64,000 nt of DNA from NCBI RefSeq assembly GCF_037083825.1, contig NZ_JBAPLU010000016.1, positions 33,130-97,129 of the forward strand, written 5' to 3'. The stretch comes from Klenkia sesuvii. GTDB lineage: Bacteria > Actinomycetota > Actinomycetes > Mycobacteriales > Geodermatophilaceae. The position numbers were made by a program, and so were the translations under genes. Shown in pieces: positions 16,129 to 23,651 of the stretch. The notes beneath the pieces are model-generated. The model was not told the DNA's origin, ran no database searches, and worked only from the letters and a program-made list of their open reading frames with translations. Within the stretch, counting starts at the first letter, position 1, and the number at the start of each line of letters is the position of its first letter.

Positions 16129-16146
16129 GTACCCCCCATGGGGGAC
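16129..16146. promoter_or_regulatory. GTACCCC-type site D upstream of the WXG100 operon
   Basis: GTACCCCCCATGGGGGAC shares the left half and the terminal AC of sites A-C, but its dyad is imperfect; the core CCCCCATGGGGG is a perfect 12-bp palindrome. It is centred 98 bp from ATG 16039. On the minus strand TTGACC follows after 11 nt, as in site A. It could also serve the plus-strand gene at 16270. Confidence 0.4.
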
Positions 16147-16269
16147 GCACCTGGGTCCTACGGCGGGCCGCGTCGCACACGAGGGGTACGTCCATGCACT
16201 CCCAGGGGTGGTTCGCCGCGGATTCAATGGCGCGGTCAGCTCTGGATCCGATCGACGGGGTGCGGCTGG

Positions 16270-17247
16270 ATGGATCGCGAGGAGTTTACTGCGGAACTGC
16301 GGAAGATGGTCAACCGCAACAACCTGTCCTTCGTGAAGGAGGATCAGGTCCTCGAGGCTCTCGAACCTGACCTCCGGCAGCGCGGACGGTTCATCAACAT
16401 CCTCCGGAGCACGGCGAGATCCGGGAAGAACGACGTGCTCCTCATCACCGATGTCGCAGTGACCGCCATCCGGACGGGGATGTTGTCGGTCAAGGTCCAA
16501 TGGCGGGCGCCGCTCGACTCGATCACCCACGCCGCCACCTACGACCGAAGCGTGAGCGGTCTTGCCGACGTAGGGGTGGCCGTCGAGATGGGCAGTGTGG
16601 TCCACCGGTTCCGGTTCGGCCTCGGAGATCCGCGGCGGGAACGTCATCTGCTCGCGATTGCAGCGCACAACGCCGACATCGCGTTCCGCGAGATAGTGCA
16701 GGCCCAACAGTCGAGCATGGTTGGTGCGCCGTCGATCGCCCAGCCGCGGGTTGGACGGCTTGCCGGTCAAGCCGATGCTGACGCCGTCAGCCGGCTCCTA
16801 CGTACCTTCGCGAGCCGTACAGCAGGACTGAGCGCGCGCACGATGGTGGGGCGCCCGTTCTACGAGGGGGGCGACCTGGACGACTGCATGGCTGTCATCC
16901 CTCAGGTGTTCCCGGACCTGGACAGGATGCGACAGGCAGGCGCGATGATCACCGTCTCGATCCTCGAGGCGGCGGCCGAGAGCGGTCTCTCGGGCGAGGA
17001 CCTGCGGTCCGTCATGGGACTGGACCGCTTGGCTTCGTCGGGCCTGAGTGCCGAGCAGTGCAATCGCGCGGAGAATCTGGGAAGCGCCGCTTGTGCGTTC
17101 ATCTCGCAGTTCGACGAGGACGGCGAGTCCATGTGGGAGCTGTGGAAGAAGAACCCTGAGGTGGCTGGCGAGTTCCTCAGCTGGCACACGGTGGCCTGGC
17201 AGCGGCTGGCTTCACGTGACAGGGTGCCGAACTTGCTGGACCTCTAG
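16270..17247 (+). CDS. Uncharacterised 325-aa protein with PH-like N-terminal region, lower GC
   Basis: The N-terminal 130 residues contain LLITDVAVTAIRTGMLSVKVQWRAPLDSI, which looks like the strand pattern of YokE/PH-type domains. The remainder is helical (AGAMITVSILEAAAESGLSG, FISQFDEDGESMWELWKK) without a motif I know. Sampled lines are about 60-63% G+C, well below the neighbours, and codons such as ATA, GTT and CTA occur, suggesting recent acquisition. ATG 16270 is the first start that keeps only the well-formed protein. It is divergent from the WXG100 operon. Confidence 0.65.
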   Translation: MDREEFTAELRKMVNRNNLSFVKEDQVLEALEPDLRQRGRFINILRSTARSGKNDVLLITDVAVTAIRTGMLSVKVQWRAPLDSITHAATYDRSVSGLADVGVAVEMGSVVHRFRFGLGDPRRERHLLAIAAHNADIAFREIVQAQQSSMVGAPSIAQPRVGRLAGQADADAVSRLLRTFASRTAGLSARTMVGRPFYEGGDLDDCMAVIPQVFPDLDRMRQAGAMITVSILEAAAESGLSGEDLRSVMGLDRLASSGLSAEQCNRAENLGSAACAFISQFDEDGESMWELWKKNPEVAGEFLSWHTVAWQRLASRDRVPNLLDL

Positions 17248-17329
17248 TCGGGTTCCGCCCGCGGGTGAACGGGTAGCCGAACCACCCCGATACGGTTCCG
17301 TGCGGTACCCGCGATCGCTCGGAGGATGC

Positions 17330-18223
17330 GTGCTCGAGTTCGACGGACTGGTCAAGAAATTCGGCGACAACCAGGTGCTGCAGGGGGTGTCCTTCACCGT
17401 CGCGCCTGGGCAGATGTTCGGCTTCTGCGGCTCCAACGGCGCCGGCAAGACCACGACGATGCGCATCGCGATGGGCCTGGCCCGGGCCGACGCCGGTGAG
17501 GTGCGCTGGCAGGGCCGGCCGCTGGACGACGCCGTCCGCCGGCGGATCGGCTACATGCCCGAGGAGCGCGGCCTCTACCCGAAGATGAAGGTGGCCGAGC
17601 AGCTCACCTACTTCGCCCGGCTGCACGGGGCCTCCGCGGCCGACGCCGGCCGCGCCGTCGACGAGTGGGTCGACCGGCTCGGTCTGGCCGACAAGCGCGA
17701 CCAGCGGGTCGAGAAGCTGTCCCTGGGCAACCAGCAGCGGGTGCAGCTGGCCGCCGCGCTGGTCAGCGGTCCCGAGGTGCTGATCCTCGACGAGCCGTTC
17801 TCGGGCCTGGACCCCGTCGGCGTCGACTCCTTGGCCGACGCGCTGCTCGAGCGCTGCCGGGCCGGCGTCCCCGTCGTGTTCTCCAGCCACCAGCTCGACC
17901 TGGTCGAGCGGCTGTGCGACGCCGTCGGCATCCTGGCCCGCGGCCGCATCGTCGCCAGCGGCACCGTCCCCGAGCTGCGGGCGCGCGAGGGGGGCCGGCA
18001 GCTGCGCGTCGTCGTCCCCGACGCCGTCCCCGGCTGGGCCGGTGCGGTGCCCGGCGTCCGGGTGGTCAGCGAGCAGCGCGGGGACACCGTGCTGGAGCTG
18101 GCCCCCGACGCCGATGACCAGGCGGTGCTCGCCGCCGCGCTGCGCGCGGGCCCGGTGACCCACTTCGCCCGACGCGAACCCGGCCTCGTCGAGCTCTTCC
18201 GGGAAGCGGTGTCGGCAGCGTGA
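17330..18223 (+). CDS. ABC transporter ATP-binding protein, NatA-like
   Basis: This 297-aa ATPase starts at GTG 17330 with GGAGGA just upstream. It has Walker A GSNGAGKTTT, signature SLGNQQRVQLAAAL, Walker B VLILDEPFSGLDP and the H-loop SSHQLDLVE. The C-terminal extension is of the type seen in NatA and drug exporters. It overlaps the permease gene by 4 nt, so the two form a coupled exporter. Na+ or drug efflux is the family expectation; the substrate is unknown. Confidence 0.88.
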   Translation: MLEFDGLVKKFGDNQVLQGVSFTVAPGQMFGFCGSNGAGKTTTMRIAMGLARADAGEVRWQGRPLDDAVRRRIGYMPEERGLYPKMKVAEQLTYFARLHGASAADAGRAVDEWVDRLGLADKRDQRVEKLSLGNQQRVQLAAALVSGPEVLILDEPFSGLDPVGVDSLADALLERCRAGVPVVFSSHQLDLVERLCDAVGILARGRIVASGTVPELRAREGGRQLRVVVPDAVPGWAGAVPGVRVVSEQRGDTVLELAPDADDQAVLAAALRAGPVTHFARREPGLVELFREAVSAA

Positions 18224-19386
18224 GCACCTTCGGGCAGGTCCGGCTCGTCGCCGGGCGCGAGATCACCACCCGGGCCCGCGACAAGGGCTTCATCATCAGC
18301 TCGCTGGTCATCGTGCTGCTCGTCGTCGGCGTGATGATCTTCCAGCTCGTGGCCGGCGGGACGACGTCGACCACCACCATCGGCGTGGTCGACGGCAACC
18401 CCTCGGTGACCACCGCGCTCAAGCAGTCCGGGGAGGCGGCCGGGACCGAGGTGACCGTCACCGACCTCCCCGACGAGGCCACCGCGCGCCAGGCGGTCGA
18501 GGACGGCGAGGTCGACGCCGCGGTGCTCGACCCCACGGGCGACCAGCCGCAGCTCGTCGTCGAGTCCGCCGAGGACGACGACGGCATCGTGCGCTCGGCG
18601 CTGAGTGCGCTGTCGGTCGGTGCCCAGCTCGCCGAGCAGGGCGTCCAGCTGCAGCCGGCACCCCAGCTCGCGCTCACCGAGCTCGACCCCGCCGACGACG
18701 CCCGCGGCCCGGCGGTCGTGGTCGCGCTCATCGGTGTCGTGGTCCTCTACGGCCTGCTCATCCTCTTCGGCCAGTTCGTGGCCCAGGGCGTGGTGGAGGA
18801 GAAGTCCTCCCGGGTCGTGGAGCTGCTGCTGTCGACGATGAAGCCGTGGCAGCTGCTGGCCGGCAAGATCCTCGGCCTGGGGGTGCTCGGGCTGGTGCAG
18901 CTGGTGCTCATCGCGGTCGTCGGCGTCACCGGGGCACTGGCGCTGGACGTGGTCAGCGTGCCCGGGCAGCTCATCGGCACCGTGCTGACCGTCATCGCCT
19001 GGTTCCTGGTCGGCTACGCCTTCTACGCGTCGGTGTTCGCCGCGGCCGCCTCCCTGGTCAGCCGCCAGGAGGACCTCGGCAGCGTGCTCACGCCCACCAC
19101 CCTGCTGCTGGTGGTCGGGTTCATCGTCTCGCTGCAGGCCGGTCAGGACCCGGGGTCGACGCTGGCGACCGTGACCTCGTTCGTGCCGGGGCTGTCCCCG
19201 CTGGTGATGCCGGTGCGGATGGCCGCGGGCGAGGCTGCCGGCTGGGAGATCGCGGTGTCGGTGGCGATCATGCTGGCGGCCATCGCGCTCGTCGTCCGGG
19301 TCGGGGGGCGGGTCTACGCCGGCGCCCTGCTGCGCACCGGCGGCAAGACCAAGCTCCGCGAGGCCCTGAAGGCCGAGCGCGCCTGA
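18220..19386 (+). CDS. ABC-2 type permease, NatB-like
   Basis: This 388-aa protein has an N-terminal helix (about 20-45), a large extracellular loop (about 50-165) and five or more C-terminal helices with VVEEKSSRVVELLLSTMKPWQLLAGKI, the ABC2_membrane_3 hallmark. Its GTG start overlaps the ATPase stop. It forms the membrane channel of the exporter. Confidence 0.88.
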   Translation: MSTFGQVRLVAGREITTRARDKGFIISSLVIVLLVVGVMIFQLVAGGTTSTTTIGVVDGNPSVTTALKQSGEAAGTEVTVTDLPDEATARQAVEDGEVDAAVLDPTGDQPQLVVESAEDDDGIVRSALSALSVGAQLAEQGVQLQPAPQLALTELDPADDARGPAVVVALIGVVVLYGLLILFGQFVAQGVVEEKSSRVVELLLSTMKPWQLLAGKILGLGVLGLVQLVLIAVVGVTGALALDVVSVPGQLIGTVLTVIAWFLVGYAFYASVFAAAASLVSRQEDLGSVLTPTTLLLVVGFIVSLQAGQDPGSTLATVTSFVPGLSPLVMPVRMAAGEAAGWEIAVSVAIMLAAIALVVRVGGRVYAGALLRTGGKTKLREALKAERA

Positions 19387-19425
19387 TGGGTTGGGGGGCC
19401 CCGGTGGAGGGGTAGCGCGGGGACC

Positions 19426-20406
19426 ATGAGCATGCAGCTGGGGTACACGATGATGACCGAGCAGGCGGGCCCGAAGGACCTCGTCTCGCACGTGGTCGGT
19501 GCCGAGGAGGTCGGTTTCGACTTCGCGGTCAGCAGCGACCACTTCTTCCCGTGGTTGGACTCGATGGGCCACGCGCCCAACGCGTGGGTCACCCTCGGCG
19601 CGGCCGCCCAGGCGACCAGCCGCATCGACCTGATGACCTACGTGACCTGCCCGATCATCCGGTACCGGCCGGCCGTGGTCGCCCAGCAGGCCGCCACCCT
19701 GCAGATCCTGGCCGACGGCCGGTTCACGCTGGGCCTGGGCGCCGGCGAGAACCTCAACGAGCACGTCGTGGGGGAGGGGTGGCCGCCGGTGGCGGTGCGG
19801 CACGAGATGTTCGCCGAGGCGGTGCAGATCATCAAGGAGCTGCTGGCCGGCGAGGACTACACCACCTTCCACGGCGAGTACTACGACGTGGACGGCGGCA
19901 AGATCTGGGACCTCCCCGAGGGCGGTGTCCCGATCGGCATCGCGGTCTCTGGGAAGAAGTCCTGCGAGCTGGCCGGTGAGTACGCCGACGTCATGATCGG
20001 CACCGAGCCCAAGCCCGAGCTGGGCGAGATGTTCGAGGCCGCCGGCGGGGCCGGGAAGAACCGGGTCGGCCAGATGCCGATCAGCTACGGCACCGACAAG
20101 GCCGCCGCGGTCACCCGGGCGCACGAGCTGTTCCGCTGGTTCGGCCTGGGCTGGAAGGTCAACGCCGACCTGCCCGGGACGGCGGGCTTCGAGGCCGCCA
20201 GCGCGTTCGTGCGCGAGGAGGACGTCGAGGGCTCGATCCCGTGCGGGGACGACGTGGGCGCCGTGATCGACGCCGCGAAGGAGTACGCCGACGCCGGCTA
20301 CACCCACCTCGCGCTGGTGCAGATCGGCGGCGACCAGCAGCAGCCCTACCTGGAGTGGACCGAGCGCGAGCTCATGCCGGCCTGGCGCGAGGCGTTCGGA
20401 TCGTGA
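19426..20406 (+). CDS. F420-dependent LLM-class oxidoreductase (TIGR03557-like)
   Basis: This 326-aa protein has the luciferase-like barrel pattern of F420-dependent glucose-6-phosphate dehydrogenase relatives: LGYTMMTEQ, FDFAVSSDHFFPW, TYVTCPIIRYRPAVVAQQAATL, LGLGAGENLNEHV. F420 use fits an actinomycete. A TAGCGC hexamer 7 nt before ATG 19426 suggests a leaderless start. It overlaps the following SDR gene by 4 nt. The substrate is unknown. Confidence 0.85.
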   Translation: MSMQLGYTMMTEQAGPKDLVSHVVGAEEVGFDFAVSSDHFFPWLDSMGHAPNAWVTLGAAAQATSRIDLMTYVTCPIIRYRPAVVAQQAATLQILADGRFTLGLGAGENLNEHVVGEGWPPVAVRHEMFAEAVQIIKELLAGEDYTTFHGEYYDVDGGKIWDLPEGGVPIGIAVSGKKSCELAGEYADVMIGTEPKPELGEMFEAAGGAGKNRVGQMPISYGTDKAAAVTRAHELFRWFGLGWKVNADLPGTAGFEAASAFVREEDVEGSIPCGDDVGAVIDAAKEYADAGYTHLALVQIGGDQQQPYLEWTERELMPAWREAFGS

Positions 20407-21275
20407 CTGTCGTCGATCCCCGTACGAAGCACCCGACCGACACCCCGGGGCTGCAGATCGAGCACCCCGGCGGCACCGGGGAGCTGACCCCGCGCCCCGA
20501 CCACGGCGAGGAGTCCTACCGCGGCTCGGGGCGGCTGGAGGGTCGCCGGGCGCTCATCACCGGCGCCGACTCCGGCATCGGCCGCGCCGTCGCGATCGCC
20601 TACGCCCGGGAGGGCGCCGATGTCGCCATCTCCTACCTGTCGGAGGACGCCGACGCCGAGGAGACCGCCCGCCTGGTCCGCGAGGCCGGCCGGACAGCGG
20701 TGCTGCTGCCCGGGGACATCGCCGACGAGACCGTCGCCAAGGGCCTGGTCGCGCAGACCGTGGAGGGCCTGGGTGGGCTCGACCTGCTGGTGCACAACGC
20801 GGCGTTCCAGAACGTGGTGGACGACGTCCTGGAGTTCTCCACCGAGGAGATCGACCGCACCTTCCGCACCAACGTCTACGCACTGTTCTGGCTGCTGCAG
20901 GCCGCCAAGCCCGAGCTGGCCCCTGGCTCGTCGGTGGTCGTGACCAGCTCGGTGCAGGCCTTCACGCCGTCGCCGAACCTGGCCGCCTACGCCGCGACCA
21001 AGGCCGCGCTGGTCAACCTCACGAAGTCGATGGCCGACGAGTTCGCCCAGGTCGGCGTGCGGGTCAACTGCGTCGCCCCGGGCCCGGTCTGGACGCCGCT
21101 GATCCCGGCGACCATGCCCGCCGACCAGGTCGAGGGGTTCGGGCAGCAGGCACTGCTCGGCCGGGCCGCCCAGCCCGCCGAGCTGGCCGGTGCCTACGTC
21201 TACCTGGCCAGCGAGGACGCCAGCTTCACCTCCGGTGAGGTCATCGGCGTGACCGGGGGATCCCCGATCAACTGA
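20403..21275 (+). CDS. SDR-family oxidoreductase (YhdF/general-stress-protein-39 type)
   Basis: This 290-aa protein has an N-terminal extension typical of the general-stress SDR group, the NAD(P) motif TGADSGIGRAVAIAYA, the NAAF segment and the catalytic region SSVQAFTPSPNLAAYAATKAAL (Ser, YxxxK). It is translationally coupled to the F420 enzyme (GTGA overlap), suggesting a shared redox pathway. Its 3' end overlaps the convergent P450 gene by 8 nt. Confidence 0.88.
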   Translation: MTVVDPRTKHPTDTPGLQIEHPGGTGELTPRPDHGEESYRGSGRLEGRRALITGADSGIGRAVAIAYAREGADVAISYLSEDADAEETARLVREAGRTAVLLPGDIADETVAKGLVAQTVEGLGGLDLLVHNAAFQNVVDDVLEFSTEEIDRTFRTNVYALFWLLQAAKPELAPGSSVVVTSSVQAFTPSPNLAAYAATKAALVNLTKSMADEFAQVGVRVNCVAPGPVWTPLIPATMPADQVEGFGQQALLGRAAQPAELAGAYVYLASEDASFTSGEVIGVTGGSPIN

Positions 21276-22638
21276 GCCGGTAGGCCAGCGCGGTGTGGTC
21301 GAGGGTGCGGGGGATGCCCTGCCCCTCGACCGCACGGCGGCCGGCCACCTGCTCGACCCGGCGCCCGCCGGTGAGCGCGGCCAGCACCACGCCAGTCGTG
21401 TAGAGCACCAGGTCACGGCCGGGGCAGCGGGCCGGGCCGGCGCTGAAGGGCACCATCGACCACAGCGAGGCGCTGGTGCCGGCCGGGGCGACGTCGTCGG
21501 CCCAGAGGTGGGGGGCGAAGCGGTCGGCGTCGGGCAGCGTCTCGTCGTCCCGGTGCACCAGCGACGACGCCACGACGAAGGTGGTGCCGGGGCGGAGCCG
21601 GGTGCCGGCCCAGTCGGTGGGCCCCTCGGACTCCCGCAGCACCGCGAGGGTGGTCGGCCACAGCCGCACCGATTCCAGCACCGTGGCACGCAGCAGGGGC
21701 AGGTCGGGTCGCTCGACGTCCGCGGCGCCGATCTCGGCGGCCACGGCGGCGGCGTGGTCGGGGTGGCCGGCGAGCAGCGCCAGCGCCCTGTGGGTCGCGA
21801 TGCCGGCGGCGTCCCACGCGAACAGCCAGTGCGCGACCTGGTCGGCCACCGGCACCGCCGGGTCGTCCGGGGCGGCGGCGACCGTGGCCGCCAGGCTGCC
21901 CGGCTCGGCCCGTTCGAGGTACCGCCCGATGCCCTCCAGCAACCGCGCGCGGGCCGCGGTGTCGGTGCGGCGCAGGTAGGCCCAGTTGCCGCGCCCGCGC
22001 AGCTCGGCCAGGAGGTCGGTCAACGCCACGTCGTCCCGGGCGGAGTCGCCCAGGGTGAGCCGGCGCACCACCCGCCACCACGCCGGGGCGAAGCTCTCCC
22101 AGTCCCAGGTCCCGGCGGCCCGCAGCGGGCCGAGCTCCTCGGCGGCGATGCGGGCCACGGACGCGGCTTGGGCGTGCAGCGGCACGTCCATCTGCAGGAC
22201 GTGCTCGTTCCAGCGGCGTCGGGCGGGGCGGTGCGCGGTGTCGGTGATCAGCACCCCGCCCGGTTGGAAGTGCTGCAGCGCCGCCTTCTTCTCCCGGGTG
22301 GCCGGGGTGAACGGACCACCGGCCAGCACTCGACCGGCGTCGGCGGCCGACATGACCAGCGCCAGGCTGCGGCCGGGCACCCGCAGCCTCAGCAGGCCCG
22401 GGCCGTGCCGCTGCCGACTGCGCTGCAGGGCGCGCACGGCCCGGTCGTCGACCTGCAGCCGGTCGGCCAGCCGCACCAGCCTCGGACGCCGGACGATGAT
22501 GCCCTGCGCCAGCATCGGGGCCAGCGCGGTCGTCGCCAACCGCAGGGTCTCCCCGACCCCGGCGCGGGACACCGGGTGCGGTGCGTCGCCGGTGGGCGGT
22601 GCGACGGCGTGGTCGTGGGGGGAGGGTGTCGTCGTCAT
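21268..22638 (-). CDS. Cytochrome P450
   Basis: This 456-aa protein carries the haem-ligand motif FSAGPARCPGRD (Cys about 405), the K-helix ExxR as ESVR, and an I-helix AWDAAGIATH. The N-terminal part is basic and rather divergent from bacterial CYP classes. It converges on the SDR gene with overlapping 3' ends. No dedicated ferredoxin is adjacent; the FprA-like reductase 4 kb away could supply electrons. The substrate is unknown. Confidence 0.88.
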   Translation of the reverse strand: MTTTPSPHDHAVAPPTGDAPHPVSRAGVGETLRLATTALAPMLAQGIIVRRPRLVRLADRLQVDDRAVRALQRSRQRHGPGLLRLRVPGRSLALVMSAADAGRVLAGGPFTPATREKKAALQHFQPGGVLITDTAHRPARRRWNEHVLQMDVPLHAQAASVARIAAEELGPLRAAGTWDWESFAPAWWRVVRRLTLGDSARDDVALTDLLAELRGRGNWAYLRRTDTAARARLLEGIGRYLERAEPGSLAATVAAAPDDPAVPVADQVAHWLFAWDAAGIATHRALALLAGHPDHAAAVAAEIGAADVERPDLPLLRATVLESVRLWPTTLAVLRESEGPTDWAGTRLRPGTTFVVASSLVHRDDETLPDADRFAPHLWADDVAPAGTSASLWSMVPFSAGPARCPGRDLVLYTTGVVLAALTGGRRVEQVAGRRAVEGQGIPRTLDHTALAYRLS

Positions 22639-22686
22639 CCCGGTCGGCCTACCCGCTCCGGTGCGGTGCGGAACCGTCCCGGCCGG

Positions 22687-23595
22687 TCAGGCCTGGCGGA
22701 GGGCGTCGACCGGGCCGCGGTAGACGCCGGCGGGCCGGCCGGTCACCCCGGGGCGGACGACGAACAGCCGGCCGGCGTCCGGCGGCACCGTCTCGAGCCC
22801 CTGCGTGGAGGTGCTGATGACCAGGTGGTCCAGCGACGGCCCGGCGAACGCGCAGCTCGAGGTGTTGGCCGCGGTCACCTGCACCTGGGCGACCAGCTCG
22901 CCGTCGGGGGAGTAGCGGCGGACCTGGCCCGCCCCCCACAGCGCCACCCAGACGTGGTCCTCGTCGTCCAGGGTCAGGCCGTCGGGCGGCCCGTCGTCGT
23001 CGGACAGGTCGAGGAACACCCGGTCGTCGCCGAACGAGCCGTCGTCGACGTCGTAGGCGTAGGCCCGGATCTGCGCCGCCCCGGAGTCGGCCAGGTAGAC
23101 GGTGCGGCCGTCGGCGGTCCACTCGATGCCGTTGCTGATGGTCAGCCCGGTCAGCACGGTGTGCACCGAGCCGTCGAGGTCGACGCGGTACAGCGAGCCC
23201 GCGCCGGGCCGCTCGTCGAACCCCATCGTGCCGCCGAGGAGCCGCCCCACGGGGTCGACCGCGCCGTCGTTCATCCGGGTGCCGGCGCCCGGACCCTCGC
23301 CGGGCAGCTCGACCAGCACCGTGGCCTCGCCGTCGACCGACAGGTGGGTGAACCCGCCGTCGGCACCGAGCAGCCAGCCGCCGTCCGCGGCGGGGACGAC
23401 GAACCCCACCGTGTCCCCGCCCCGGTGCACCCCGACCTCGGCCAGCACCCCCGCCGGGGACACCGTCGCCCGGCGCACCAGGCCGGCGTCGATGTCCACC
23501 CAGACCAGCTCGCGGCGGGCGGCGTCCCAGGTCGGGCCCTCGCCGTGCACGGCTGGTTCGACGCCCTGGACGGGGGTGGCGGTGAGGGTCTGCAT
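22687..23595 (-). CDS. SMP-30/gluconolactonase-family protein
   Basis: This 302-aa beta-propeller protein has HGEGPTWDAARRELVWVDI, the metal-ligand region TRMNDGAVDPVGRLLGGTM, the TISNGIEW segment and LADSGA. These are the SGL/regucalcin signatures for a divalent-metal lactonase. ATG 23595 is preceded by GGAGGA. It is divergent from ppc across 56 bp. Confidence 0.88.
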   Translation of the reverse strand: MQTLTATPVQGVEPAVHGEGPTWDAARRELVWVDIDAGLVRRATVSPAGVLAEVGVHRGGDTVGFVVPAADGGWLLGADGGFTHLSVDGEATVLVELPGEGPGAGTRMNDGAVDPVGRLLGGTMGFDERPGAGSLYRVDLDGSVHTVLTGLTISNGIEWTADGRTVYLADSGAAQIRAYAYDVDDGSFGDDRVFLDLSDDDGPPDGLTLDDEDHVWVALWGAGQVRRYSPDGELVAQVQVTAANTSSCAFAGPSLDHLVISTSTQGLETVPPDAGRLFVVRPGVTGRPAGVYRGPVDALRQA

Positions 23596-23651
23596 GCCCC
23601 GATCCTCCCCGGGACACCGGACCGTCACACCCGGTCGGCAGAATGCGCGCC

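Noticed and set aside
17608..20307. 899-codon frame antisense to the ABC exporter and F420 genes
   Set aside because: Low-complexity translation and clear genes on the plus strand.
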